This document shows positions 44,882 through 55,300 of a stretch of DNA of 64,000 bases, piece by piece. The stretch's first letter is position 1, and each line of letters starts with the position of its first letter. The notes under the pieces were generated by a model. It was not told where the DNA came from, did not search any database, and worked only from the letters and a program-made list of their open reading frames with translations. The position numbers were made by a program, and so were the translations under genes. Source of the stretch: Anoxybacterium sp963668245 (GTDB lineage Bacteria; Bacillota; Clostridia; Peptostreptococcales; Anaerovoracaceae); the NCBI GenBank assembly GCA_963668245.2, contig OY764195.2, positions 1,984,001-2,048,000 on the forward strand, written 5' to 3'.

Positions 44882-45454
44882 ATGTCATTGGATTTAGCAG
44901 AACAATTGCTTATAGAGAAGGCAAAAAATGGAGACGAGAGTAGTTTTGAGTCTCTTATTTTACGTTGTCAAAATAAGGCATATAGTTTGGCTTTTCGGTA
45001 TCTTAAAAATGAAGAAGACGCAATGGATGTATTGCAGGAAAGCTTTCTAAAGATTTATCGTCACATTGGAAGCTTTAAAGGAGAAAGCCGTTTTGATACG
45101 TGGGTCTATCGGATTGTAGTCAATACGTGCCATGATTACCTAAGAAAAAATTCGGACAGAAAAGTGGTAGATAGTATCTATAAGTCAGAGGATGAAAAAG
45201 AAACCATTCTTGAGATACCCGACGAAAGTGCTATGCCGGAAGCAGTGTTTGATCAAAAGGAAAAAACAAATCACTTGCTCCGCTGTATGGAACAATTGCC
45301 ACAAGAACAGAAAGAGATACTAATCCTAAGAGATATTCATGGTTTTTCGTATGATGAAATCAGTGCGATGTTAAAATGTTCAATGGGAACGGTAAAATCA
45401 AGAATTAGTCGGTCAAGACTACATCTTAAAGATATTTTGATGGAACAAAAATAA
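44882..45454 (+). CDS. ECF-type RNA polymerase sigma factor
   Basis: A 190-residue sigma-70 family ECF factor (SigW-like). Region 2 is visible as CQNKAYSLAFRYLKNEEDAMDVLQESFLKIYRHIGSFKGESRFDTWVYRIVVNTCHDYLRK over residues ~25-85, and region 4 as LPQEQKEILILRDIHGFSYDEISAMLKCSMGTVKSRISRSRLHLKD. Start placed at ATG 44882; ATG 44876 is possible. It is followed by its probable anti-sigma gene. Such pairs respond to envelope stress. Confidence 0.92.
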   Translation: MSLDLAEQLLIEKAKNGDESSFESLILRCQNKAYSLAFRYLKNEEDAMDVLQESFLKIYRHIGSFKGESRFDTWVYRIVVNTCHDYLRKNSDRKVVDSIYKSEDEKETILEIPDESAMPEAVFDQKEKTNHLLRCMEQLPQEQKEILILRDIHGFSYDEISAMLKCSMGTVKSRISRSRLHLKDILMEQK

Positions 45455-45524
45455 ACAAACCGACGTCTAAGTATTAGATTTGTTGATTAATGGTTATCAA
45501 TATGAAAAGGGAGCAAGAGACAGA

Positions 45525-46595
45525 ATGAAAAATGAAATGAGTTGTATCGACATTCGAGAAGTACTCTCACTTTATTTAGATCATATGCTTGATGAAAGTC
45601 AGATGAAAGAGATAGAAGCGCATCTGGCTGTTTGTGATGCGTGTAGAATAGAATATGAAGCACTGAAAGAAGTCGTGTTGCTGCTTTCAGATTTAGAAGT
45701 GATCCCAGTACCTGATGGATTTCAAGCACGTATGAAAGCGGCTTTGGAAGAGGAAAAAACAAAAAAACAAAACAAGAAATTTGTTTTGTTATTTCGTAAT
45801 AAATCATATCGAAAACTGGCCATGTCCATTGCAGCCGTATTTTTTGTTGGTATTGTTTCCTACACAGCGCATGTGAATGGGGTAATCTTCAATCAAATTG
45901 GTGATGCTGCAAATGAACAGAGTACCATCGTCTCAGAAGAGTCTACGGACATATCAGAAGATGTATTGAAGAAAATTGTAGGGGAAAGTAATAGTGGGAC
46001 TGAGGAAGAATACATTGATGAAGAATCAAATGATAGCTTTGCTGATTTGATGATGGACGATCAAGAAGAAACAAAAGACTTAGATTTCTATGGAACTACA
46101 AATTCGTCAAGTCAAGATTCTGATGAGGTATCCTATGGGGCACGGACGGTTGCCCCGTCTATGATAGAAGCAGATAACGGTGGATATTCTGGTGATTCTA
46201 CCAATGACGATGCTGAATCAGATGGAAGTTCAGATTCTTGTATAATCGCCTCTTTGCATGGAACGGAAAGCAGTATAGATTCAAACTCGGCCAGTCTAAA
46301 CGAATTCTGTAATAACCAGAGAAAAGTAACTGGAGATTGTAGTCGTTCTCTAGGTATCGTTAGTGTGGAACGGAATGCTGCAGCCATCATGCTTTATACA
46401 GATTTAATTAAGGAAAAATTAGATGGATTTGATTATCAAATCATAGAATCACAATATTTATCAACCGGAGAATGGCAGTTTTCCATTTTGATATTACGTG
46501 ATAAAAGTAGCATTACTTATAATAAAGAAATAATTGCAATCGGTAAAAATGGAGATGTTACATTCCAGTGTACCGAAGAATCGATGGGGTTATAA
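45525..46595 (+). CDS. Zinc-finger (zf-HC2) anti-sigma factor
   Basis: A 356-residue single-span membrane protein. Its cytoplasmic N-terminus has the zf-HC2 anti-sigma motif with EAHLAVCDACRIEYEAL (HxxxCxxC). A transmembrane helix follows at about residues 95-117 (LAMSIAAVFFVGIVSY), and then a long acidic, Ser/Asp-rich outer region. AAGGGAG precedes ATG 45525. It should hold the adjacent ECF sigma factor inactive until a signal outside the cell. No site-2 protease is in the window. Confidence 0.88.
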   Translation: MKNEMSCIDIREVLSLYLDHMLDESQMKEIEAHLAVCDACRIEYEALKEVVLLLSDLEVIPVPDGFQARMKAALEEEKTKKQNKKFVLLFRNKSYRKLAMSIAAVFFVGIVSYTAHVNGVIFNQIGDAANEQSTIVSEESTDISEDVLKKIVGESNSGTEEEYIDEESNDSFADLMMDDQEETKDLDFYGTTNSSSQDSDEVSYGARTVAPSMIEADNGGYSGDSTNDDAESDGSSDSCIIASLHGTESSIDSNSASLNEFCNNQRKVTGDCSRSLGIVSVERNAAAIMLYTDLIKEKLDGFDYQIIESQYLSTGEWQFSILILRDKSSITYNKEIIAIGKNGDVTFQCTEESMGL

Positions 46596-46596
46596 T

Positions 46597-49389
46597 ATGA
46601 AATTAATCGTAATTGACGGAAATAGTTTAATCAATAGAGCCTACTATGCAATGCAAAGGCCTATGATTACCAAAAGTGGACTGTACACACAAGGCGTGTA
46701 CGGTTTTCTTAATATGCTGAATAAAATCATAACCGATTATCAACCTGAATATCTAGCAGTTGCATTTGATAGAAAAGCACCAACTTTCAGGCATCTTGCC
46801 TATGCTGAATATAAAGCAGGAAGAAAGAAAATGCCTCCTGAGCTGGCAATGCAGATGCCCCTATTAAAAGAAGTACTCGCGGCAATGAATATTAAAACGT
46901 TAGAGATAGATGGATTCGAAGCAGATGATATCATTGGTACCGTTGTAAAACAAGGGGAAATTGCAGGAATGGAGCCATTGGTAATCACTGGTGATAAAGA
47001 TGAATTACAGCTTGCTTCTGATAAGACAAAAATTTTGATAACCAAAAAAGGAATTTCAGAGTTTGACCTCTATGATGAAGCGGCAATGATAGAAAAATAT
47101 GGCTTTACTCCAGAACAGTTTATCGATTTTAAAGGATTAATGGGCGACCAATCAGATAACATCCCAGGTATCCCTGGCGTAGGCGAAAAGACTGCTTTAA
47201 AACTGATTCAGGAGTATAAGAGCATTGCCAATCTCATCGAACATGTGGATGAAATCACCAGCAAATCATTGAAGAGCAAAATAGAAGAACATGCCCAGTT
47301 GGCATTGATGAGTCGAAGCCTTGCTACCATTCATACCAATGTTCCAATTGAGATTAATTTTGAAGATTTTCTTTATCAAACACCAGACTACGATGCACTG
47401 ATTAATTTGTATATAAAGCTTGAATTCAATAGTTTCATGAAAAAACTACAAATGCAAAAAGGAAAAGAAGGGACTTTGAACCAGATAGAACCGTTTGGAG
47501 CCTCACTAACTGATTTAAATACATCTAATGAGGATGAGCTTGAAACTCAAAAAACAGAAAAGTCGAACACAAAGGATGTAATCCCACAAAGGGATAAATT
47601 AGATTCTATTCATATATTAGACTTTGAGGCAATTGGACTACTTGAAAAAGATATTCAAATAGATCCTAAAGTGGTGATTAAGGTAATCCATGACCACAAT
47701 CACAAGGATATCCCGCTGGTTTACGCAATGTGTATTCTGTCAACCAAGGCTTTTTACTACGTTGATATGGACCATTCGAATCTAATGAGCTCTTGCATTG
47801 CAACGCTTACAGCAAGCAAGGCAGAGCTTCGAGGACATAGCCTAAAAGATGATTTTTATGCATTATTTGCAAATGGATTCATATTTCCAAATGAAAACAA
47901 TCAGGAAAGCGCTGTTTTTCATACAGCTTTTGATACTGCAATTGCACAGTATTTATTAGAACCGTCTCGAAGCGATTATTCATTAAAATCACTTATACTA
48001 GAGTATTTCCACGAAGAAATGGAAGCGGAAGAGAGTTTTCTTAAGACACATGGACAGTTGGGATTCTTGGCTGGAAATGAGGATCAATTTATTGAGTTTG
48101 GCCGTAATTGGTGCATCTTTGTTGAAAAATTAACCGCAATGTTAAGTAATAAATTAATAGAAGAGAATTTAGAACAGGTTTTTTTTGATGCCGAATTACC
48201 GTTGATTGAAGTGCTCGCATCCATGGAACATTATGGATTTGCAGTTAATTGTCAAGAGTTAATCGATGCTGGTAAAGACCTAAACTTGAAAATTGAAGAA
48301 ATGACTGCTAGGATTCATCAATTGGCAGGGGAAGAATTTAACATCAATTCACCAATACAACTAGGACCGATTTTGTTTGAAAAATTGGCTTTGCCTTTTG
48401 GTAAAAAAACAAAGCGTGGTTATGCAACTGGCGTGGAAATCTTAGAAAAACTGAAAGATGATTATGAAATTGCAGACCTGATTCTAGAGTATCGTATGTA
48501 TACCAAATTAAAGAGTACATACATTGAGGGACTATTACCATTAATCCATAAGGATAAAAAAATTCATGCTCATTTTCAGCAAACCGTAGCAGCGACGGGA
48601 AGATTAAGTTGTATTGAGCCAAACTTACAAAATATCCCGATACGCTATGAGCTGGGGAGAAAGCTCAGAAAAGCATTTGTTCCAGAAAGTAAAGACTATA
48701 TTTTAGTTGGAGCAGACTATTCTCAGATAGAACTTCGCCTATTGGCTCATTTATCCCAAGATCCAGAGCTAATTGAAGCGTTTAATCATGGAGATGATAT
48801 TCATAAAATTACAGCTTCTAAGGTTTTTAATGTTCCATTGGATCAAGTTTCTCCACTCCAAAGGAGTAATGCAAAAGCTGTTAATTTTGGTGTTATCTAT
48901 GGCATGAGTGGTTTTGGTCTTTCTACTGAATTGAATATTACGCGAAAAGAAGCAGAATCATATATTGGTGAATATTTCAAAAAGTACAGCAAAGTAAAAG
49001 AATACTTAGACCATTTGGTAAAAAGTTGCAAAGAAGACGGATATGTGACAACACTTTTAAATAGAAAAAGAGTAGTACCTGAAATCAATGCAAGCAATTA
49101 TATGGTTCGCCAGGCAGGGGAAAGACTGGCTATGAATAGTCCAATCCAAGGAACTGCCGCAGACATTATAAAATTAGCCATGATCAAGGTTTATCATGAA
49201 ATCAATAAAAGAAAACTAAAATCAAAGCTTATTTTGCAGGTACACGATGAATTGATTATACAGACACATCAGGATGAAGTAGACTTGATCAAACAATTGT
49301 TGAAAGAGAATATGGAACAGGCATTTCCACTGAGCGTTGCTCTTCTGGTAGAGGTATCCAATGGAATCAATTGGTATGAGTTAAAATAG
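46597..49389 (+). CDS. polA: DNA polymerase I
   Basis: A 930-residue Pol I starting at ATG 46597, two bases after the anti-sigma stop, with only a weak GGGG ribosome binding site. The 5'-nuclease domain (residues ~1-290) has IDGNSLINRAYYAM, DRKAPTFRH, EADDIIGTVV, ITGDKDELQL and GDQSDNIPGIPGVGEKTA. The central 3'-5' exonuclease-like region looks degenerate, with only parts of the acidic motifs. The polymerase motifs are intact: ADYSQIELRLLAHLS, RSNAKAVNFGVIYG and QVHDELII. Functions in replication and repair. Head-on contact with a sigma/anti-sigma pair is unusual; see findings. Confidence 0.96.
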   Translation: MKLIVIDGNSLINRAYYAMQRPMITKSGLYTQGVYGFLNMLNKIITDYQPEYLAVAFDRKAPTFRHLAYAEYKAGRKKMPPELAMQMPLLKEVLAAMNIKTLEIDGFEADDIIGTVVKQGEIAGMEPLVITGDKDELQLASDKTKILITKKGISEFDLYDEAAMIEKYGFTPEQFIDFKGLMGDQSDNIPGIPGVGEKTALKLIQEYKSIANLIEHVDEITSKSLKSKIEEHAQLALMSRSLATIHTNVPIEINFEDFLYQTPDYDALINLYIKLEFNSFMKKLQMQKGKEGTLNQIEPFGASLTDLNTSNEDELETQKTEKSNTKDVIPQRDKLDSIHILDFEAIGLLEKDIQIDPKVVIKVIHDHNHKDIPLVYAMCILSTKAFYYVDMDHSNLMSSCIATLTASKAELRGHSLKDDFYALFANGFIFPNENNQESAVFHTAFDTAIAQYLLEPSRSDYSLKSLILEYFHEEMEAEESFLKTHGQLGFLAGNEDQFIEFGRNWCIFVEKLTAMLSNKLIEENLEQVFFDAELPLIEVLASMEHYGFAVNCQELIDAGKDLNLKIEEMTARIHQLAGEEFNINSPIQLGPILFEKLALPFGKKTKRGYATGVEILEKLKDDYEIADLILEYRMYTKLKSTYIEGLLPLIHKDKKIHAHFQQTVAATGRLSCIEPNLQNIPIRYELGRKLRKAFVPESKDYILVGADYSQIELRLLAHLSQDPELIEAFNHGDDIHKITASKVFNVPLDQVSPLQRSNAKAVNFGVIYGMSGFGLSTELNITRKEAESYIGEYFKKYSKVKEYLDHLVKSCKEDGYVTTLLNRKRVVPEINASNYMVRQAGERLAMNSPIQGTAADIIKLAMIKVYHEINKRKLKSKLILQVHDELIIQTHQDEVDLIKQLLKENMEQAFPLSVALLVEVSNGINWYELK

Positions 49390-49415
49390 AATGATTGATA
49401 TAGGAGAAAAGCAAG

Positions 49416-49988
49416 ATGCGGATAGGCTTAACAGGAGGGATTGGGACTGGAAAATCGACAGTCAGTGAGTATTTAATCAAGCACGGTTATCCAGTGATTG
49501 ACGCTGACAAAGTAGCTAGAGAACTTGTCAACCCAGGCTCTGATGTACTTGGCGAACTGGTAGATTATTTTGGAAGTGGCATATTGCAGGAAGACGGAAC
49601 ATTAAATCGTAAAGTGCTCGGTCAGATTGTCTTTTCCGATAGGGAAAAGAAACAGTTTTTGGATCATTTGATGCATCGAAAAATTTTAGATGAAATCGGA
49701 CTGCAAATTGAAAAAACTCAAGGTTCTATATTTATTGATGCTGCCTTGCTCTTTGAAACTGGATTAGATCAAATGGTTGACTTGGTATGGGTTGTGGACG
49801 CAGATGATGAAGTTCGGATACAACGTGTACGTAAGCGTGATGGCTTAAAACGAGAAGAAATCATAAGCAGAATCAATGCACAAATGGATCGGGCTCAAAA
49901 ATTATCCAAAGGCAATGAGGTAATTCATAATTCTGGGGATGTAAATGCATTGTATCGGCAGATTGATGAATTGTTAAAGAAACTATAG
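49416..49988 (+). CDS. coaE: Dephospho-CoA kinase
   Basis: A 190-residue kinase that performs the last step of CoA synthesis. P-loop GLTGGIGTGKST is at residues 4-15, then VIDADKVARELV, DHLMHRKI, FIDAALLFETGLD and RVRKRDGLKREEIISRINAQM. The polA-coaE order is common in Firmicutes. With panBE at 36472-38222 the window holds three steps of the pantothenate/CoA route in two units. Confidence 0.95.
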   Translation: MRIGLTGGIGTGKSTVSEYLIKHGYPVIDADKVARELVNPGSDVLGELVDYFGSGILQEDGTLNRKVLGQIVFSDREKKQFLDHLMHRKILDEIGLQIEKTQGSIFIDAALLFETGLDQMVDLVWVVDADDEVRIQRVRKRDGLKREEIISRINAQMDRAQKLSKGNEVIHNSGDVNALYRQIDELLKKL

Positions 49989-50004
49989 AAGTCGGAGAAG
50001 AAAA

Positions 50005-51654
50005 ATGACAAAGAAAACAATTGCATTCCTATTGATTGCTATGATATTGATTTCATTGACAGGTTGTGGGAAGTCAGTGAATTTTTTGGGTAAGGATCAT
50101 AAAGAAGAAAAAAATTTGGTACGAAGTGATGAAATATCGATTCCCATTGAAAAAATCCGAACACTGAATCCAATTGTTTCAAAAGATGAGGATGCTTTTT
50201 ATATTAATCAATTGATATATGAAGGTCTTTTTGGATTTGACGATACGTTAGGTCTTGTATCTGTCCTTGCAAAGGACTATACCTATGGTGACAACGGGTA
50301 TTCTGTTACCATTCAGCTTGAAAAAAATATCCGCTGGCAGGACGGTCAGGATTTAACAGCAGCGGATGTTAAGTTTACCATTGATGCAATTGTCGGTGCA
50401 TCCTATGCCAATAATACAATCTACGCTGCTAATGTGAAAAATATTAAATCATCGAAGTTGGATAGCAAGGATCCATATGAAATAACGATTTATTTTTTTA
50501 CAAATACGGATATTGATATGACAAATTTTGTGTTTCCAATCGTTGCTAAACATCAGTTCAAGAATCTAGATGCGGCGAAAACAGCAACAGAGAACTTTAT
50601 TCCCATCGGTACAGGATCATATAAGGTCTTATCCTATAATGAACTGTCGCATCTTTCACTCATTGGAAATGACAAGTATCATGGGGGGAATATTCCTACC
50701 AATCAGTTGAACTTTCAGATTATGCCGGATAAAAATGATGCCATTAACCTAATGAATGTGAACAATATTTCTGTAACTTTTTCAAAGAAAATTGATCGAG
50801 ATACCATTTATGGTGACAAGGACGTAAATTTAACAAATTTCGTTTCCAATGAATTGGAATTGTTAGGTTTTAATTTTCAAAACACTGCGTTGCAGGATGT
50901 AAGAATACGGAAAGCCATTGGTGCAGCAGTAAACTATGACGAAATTATTGAAAGTGCATATTATAAAAATGGTGTAAAAAATGATACCATTTATTATCCA
51001 GGCTTCTTAGGAGTTGTAAGCGAACAGATGACTGATTCTTATGATTTAAGCAATGGAAAGAAACTTCTAAAGGATGCTGGATTTATGGATAGAGATGGTG
51101 ATGGTAGAGTAGAGAACTTAGAAGGGGAACCTCTGACGATTAGAATTCTTGTCAACAATGACAATCAATCTAGAGTTGCTGCCGCACAAATTGTGAAAGA
51201 AGGATTAGAGCAAATGGCCATAGGGGCTACTGTGGAGAGTGTTGATTGGATCACATATAATGCAAGCTTGGCATCTGGTAATTTTGATATTTTCCTTGGG
51301 GGATATCAAATAAATGCGGACTTTGATATGAGATTTTTGTTACATACGAATTATGGCAATTATATTGGTTATTCAAACAGTAAACTTGACGAACTTTTAG
51401 AACGTATGGAATCAGGTATTTCGCCTAAAGAACGCGCTGAAGCGTTCCAAAAGATTCAAGAAATCCTATATAGTGATATTCCTTATGAGTGCTTGCTATA
51501 CAAAACATATGGTGCTATTGCTTCTACTGGATTTCAAGGAGAAATTCATTCTACTTTCTTCGACCTATATCAAGGCTGTGAAAATTGGTATTCCATGATT
51601 GAAGTAAAGGATGAGACAGAAGAAACTGATTCGGAAGCCATTCTAACAGAATAG
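50005..51654 (+). CDS. Peptide-type ABC substrate-binding lipoprotein (SBP_bac_5)
   Basis: A 549-residue lipoprotein with signal peptide and lipobox LTGC near residue 20. Family 5 features: EISIPIEKIRTLNPIVSKDEDAFYINQLIYEGLFG, the IRWQDGQDLTAADVKFTIDAI segment, and RKAIGAAVNYDEII. The usual oligopeptide/dipeptide/nickel-binding family cannot be resolved further. It starts 16 bases after coaE but has no permease or ATPase genes beside it, so it is an orphan binding protein. Confidence 0.87.
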   Translation: MTKKTIAFLLIAMILISLTGCGKSVNFLGKDHKEEKNLVRSDEISIPIEKIRTLNPIVSKDEDAFYINQLIYEGLFGFDDTLGLVSVLAKDYTYGDNGYSVTIQLEKNIRWQDGQDLTAADVKFTIDAIVGASYANNTIYAANVKNIKSSKLDSKDPYEITIYFFTNTDIDMTNFVFPIVAKHQFKNLDAAKTATENFIPIGTGSYKVLSYNELSHLSLIGNDKYHGGNIPTNQLNFQIMPDKNDAINLMNVNNISVTFSKKIDRDTIYGDKDVNLTNFVSNELELLGFNFQNTALQDVRIRKAIGAAVNYDEIIESAYYKNGVKNDTIYYPGFLGVVSEQMTDSYDLSNGKKLLKDAGFMDRDGDGRVENLEGEPLTIRILVNNDNQSRVAAAQIVKEGLEQMAIGATVESVDWITYNASLASGNFDIFLGGYQINADFDMRFLLHTNYGNYIGYSNSKLDELLERMESGISPKERAEAFQKIQEILYSDIPYECLLYKTYGAIASTGFQGEIHSTFFDLYQGCENWYSMIEVKDETEETDSEAILTE

Positions 51655-51700
51655 TATGGTGTGAATATTATTTTATTCATACATATTGTCAAAAAATCGT

Positions 51701-51729
51701 TTGACATTTCATAAGAATTACAGTAAAAT
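51701..51729 (+). promoter_or_regulatory. SigA-type promoter of tRNA-Leu
   Basis: Consensus TTGACA at 51701-51706 and TAAAAT at 51724-51729, 17-base spacer, 46 bases before the tRNA. Confidence 0.8.
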
Positions 51730-51775
51730 AAGTTTTGTTGATTCGCGTGAAATGATTCGAAAATCAACAAGAAAT

Positions 51776-51860
51776 GCGGTCGTGGCGGAATAGGCAGACG
51801 CGCACGGTTGAGGGCCGTGTGAGTAACATCGTGGGGGTTCAAGTCCCTTCGACCGCACCA
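51776..51860 (+). tRNA. tRNA-Leu (anticodon GAG)
   Basis: Type II tRNA with acceptor stem GCGGTCG / CGACCGC, D-arm GGCGGAATAGGCAGACGC, anticodon stem CACGG / CCGTG with loop TTGAGGG (anticodon GAG, reading CUC/CUU), a long variable arm, T-loop TTCAAGT and an encoded CCA. Own promoter upstream, terminator downstream; a single-gene unit. Confidence 0.96.
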
Positions 51861-51867
51861 AAAAATG

Positions 51868-51906
51868 TCCGAAAACTTTGAAAATTCAAGTGTTTTCGGA
51901 TTTTTT
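51868..51906 (+). terminator. Intrinsic terminator after tRNA-Leu
   Basis: TCCGAAAAC / GTTTTCGGA 9-bp perfect stem followed by TTTTTTA. Confidence 0.88.
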
Positions 51907-51953
51907 ATTGTTTGCGTAAAATATTTCATTAAACCATACAAAAAAGATGGGGA

Positions 51954-52230
51954 TTACCCTCTTAACTCCCTCAATATCCTTTCTGTTCCCACCAAATTGA
52001 TCACTCTTCTTAAATGATACGAAAGCAAACTAAGCCCCAGCTCCGCTGTGACCTTTTCTATGCCCTTGCACAAAGCATAATGTGCACCATGGTACATTTC
52101 ACGGTGCCGAACGGATGCTCAGAAATACATAGCCGTTCTTTTTGCTTTGATACATCATCCCGTCAATCGCAAAGAGTGCTTTGCTGTATTGATCAAGCTT
52201 CATTTTTTCTGCTGGAGCAAGTTTTTATCT
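51954..52230 (-). pseudogene. Decayed transposase C-terminus (IS1182-like)
   Basis: Read on the complement, the region gives EHPFGTVK and then, after a frameshift, YHGAHYALCKGIEKVTAELG followed by a segment ending in LLSYHLRRVINLVG and RILRELRG-stop. This is the characteristic C-terminal end of IS1182-type DDE transposases. The frame is broken at least once, and the rest of the element and its terminal repeats are gone. It lies 94 bases after the 3' end of tRNA-Leu. Confidence 0.75.
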
Positions 52231-52362
52231 AATATTTTCAAAACGATGGTCGATATAGTAAGAACATAAAATTTTAGATCAATTTTATGGAGTTCCATAG
52301 AGTTATTTTAAAAAAATAATGGATCGTAAAACATTATTTGTAGAAAGGCAGAGGTGAAAAAG

Positions 52363-55300
52363 TTGAAAAGAAATTTCGATAAGGATGGAACCATTGGATC
52401 GAAAATATCAATGATATTGGTTGCTTCGATACTAATTAGTACACTTGCTGTAGGAATTTTCTGTTACTATAACTATAAGGATTATGCGTTAAAACAGAGT
52501 GGCGAAAAGGCATTGGCTATAGCAGAATCAGTAGCAGCGGAAATAGATGGAAACCAGTTTATAATATATGATGAAACGGGGCAGGAAGATGCATATTATA
52601 AACTGACCAAGGATATGATGGGCGAAATAAAGCAAAGAAACGGCGTATCTTATCTTTATTCTTTGGTAAGCGACGGAGATAATTATAAATATATTATTTC
52701 AGGATATCTTAAAGATGAAGATCAAAACGAATGGGGATACTTAGGATATCAGGACCCCAAAGATATTTATACTGAGGATCCTGCTTTGGTTTTGAAAGAT
52801 GGAGTGGGTCGCTATACAATACCAAGGGACTATGGTCCTCAATATGGCTTGCTGGTTTCAGGTTTTGCACCGGTTTACAACTCAGTTGGACAAGTCGTCG
52901 GTATCGTAGGGGTTGACATTAGCGTTAATGAATTGATGTCAACAGTAAATTCACTAATTCCAATTATAGCAATCATGATACTTGTGACCAGTTTTATTTT
53001 ATCAGTAATCTCCTATGTGTTTATTCACAGAACGGTATCAAAACCTCTTAGAGGAATTGTTGAAAAGTCGAAACTACTTGTACTTGGGGATACAGATGTG
53101 CAAATAGAAGGAAAACATCTTAATCGAAAAGATGAAATTGGATTAATTGGAAGAGGCCTTGCAGAAATTGCACTTAATATGAAATCAAAGGCAGAATCAG
53201 CAAATCAAATAGCAGCCGGAGATTTTTCTCTTCAAGTAAAACCTCAATCTGAGAGGGATGTGCTAGCTATCAGCTTGCAATCTGTAATTGACACATTTAG
53301 AGGATTGGTTGCTGAAGCAGAAACCCTGACTGTAGCCGCTGTAGAAGGCAGACTGGGCAATAGAGGAGATGAGGAGAGGTTTAGCGGTAGTTATAGGCAG
53401 GTCATTGCAGGCTTCAATGAAACCTTAGATGCCGTTATTCAGCCGCTCACTATGACAGCAGACTATATTGAGCGAATTAGTAAGGGTGAAATTCCAGAAA
53501 AGATCACGGATGAATATCATGGTGATTTTAATGAAATGAAAAACAACTTAAATACCTGCATTGATGCAGTGAAGGCCTTAGTTGATGATGCAGATATGTT
53601 GTCTAGATCTGCAATAGAAGGAAGCTTTGATACGAGAGCAAATGCATCCATGCACGGCGGAGATTTTGCAAAAATCATTGAAGGCGTTAATAGGACGCTA
53701 GATACAGTAGTTGATAAGATATTCTGGTATGAGACCTTACTGGATGCAGTTCCATTTCCGCTTTCTGTAACTGACATGGATATGAACTGGACATTTATCA
53801 ATAAGCCAGTTGAAAATATGCTTAATATAAAACGTAAAGACATCATGGGAAAACCTTGCAGCAATTGGAATGCGAAAATCTGTAAAACAGAGAATTGTGG
53901 AGTGGAATGTCTTCGTAGGGGTAAGGAAATTACCTATTTTGATCAGAATAATATGAATTTCCAGGTAAATACAACATATATACATAATTCTCATGGAGAA
54001 AAGATTGGTCATATTGAAATAGTTCAAGATATCACCACTATGGTTAAGAGTGCAAATTATCAAAACATTGAAGTTGAGCGACTTTCTAAAAATTTGAAGC
54101 TTTTGGCCGATGGTAGTCTGGAATTAGACTTTAATGTTGCAGAGGCAGATTCCTTTACAAAGAACGATAGGGAGAACTTCTTATTGATCAATAGTAATTT
54201 AAAGAATGCAAAGGAATCCATCAATGCATTGATCAGTGATGCAACTTTGTTAACCCAAGCTGCAGTTGACGGAAAACTAAGTGTCAGAGCAGATGCCACA
54301 AAATTCATGGGCTCTTGGGGGAGTCTTGTTAGCGGAATGAATAGTATTCTTGATGAAATTTCAAAGCCGCTAAAGGATGTTACCGAAGTAATGCATGGAA
54401 TTTCGAATGGGAATCTGCAAACTTCTGTGAGAAGTGAATATAAAGGTGATTTTGAAGTATTGACACAGGCTGTAAATACTACCGCTAGCCAGTTGAATAA
54501 TATCGTAGGTGAAATATCAAGTATAATTGGTCAGCTTGCTGATGGTAATCTTTCGATAGAGCATGTAAGCGAGTATGCTGGTGATTTCATCAATATTTCT
54601 AATTCATTAAATGTCATCATTGATTCATTGAACACGGTCATGGGAGACATCGGGGAAGCAGCAGATCAGGTAGCCTCAGGAGCCAGACAAGTTTCCGATG
54701 GAAGTCAGGCCTTATCGCAGGGCTCCACGGAGCAGGCAAGTGCCATCGAAGAGTTGACTGCATCTATTATGGACATAGCGAACCAGACAAAACAGAATGC
54801 AGTCAATGCCAATATCGCCAGTGAGCTTGCAGAATCCATCAAGGTCAGTGCCGAAAACGGCAACGGGCAAATGAGGGAAATGCTGAATTCCATGGTAGAA
54901 ATCAATGATTCTTCCGCAAACATTTCAAAGATTATCAAGGTCATTGATGATATCGCGTTCCAGACAAACATTCTGGCTTTAAATGCAGCGGTTGAAGCTG
55001 CGAGAGCAGGACAGCACGGCAAGGGGTTTGCGGTTGTTGCAGAAGAAGTGCGCAACCTTGCGGCAAGAAGCGCAGCGGCAGCGAAGGAAACCACAGAACT
55101 CATCGAAGGCTCGATTAATAAAGTCCAGACAGGAACGCAAATAGCGAACGATACTGCGACTGCGTTGGTTGAAATCGTCGAAGGCATTGAAAAAGCAACA
55201 TCTTTGGTGAGCGGCATAGCCGAAGCGTCCAATGAGCAGGCTTCCGGAATCGCCCAAATCAACACAGGCGTTGAACAGGTATCTCAGGTTGTACAGAACA

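Noticed and set aside
51570..51941. Complementary open frame over the end of the lipoprotein gene and tRNA-Leu
   Set aside because: It is antisense to a tRNA and a terminator, which explains the frame.
52014..52232. 72-residue forward open frame
   Set aside because: It is the mirror of the transposase remnant on the complement; the reverse reading gives the recognisable protein.
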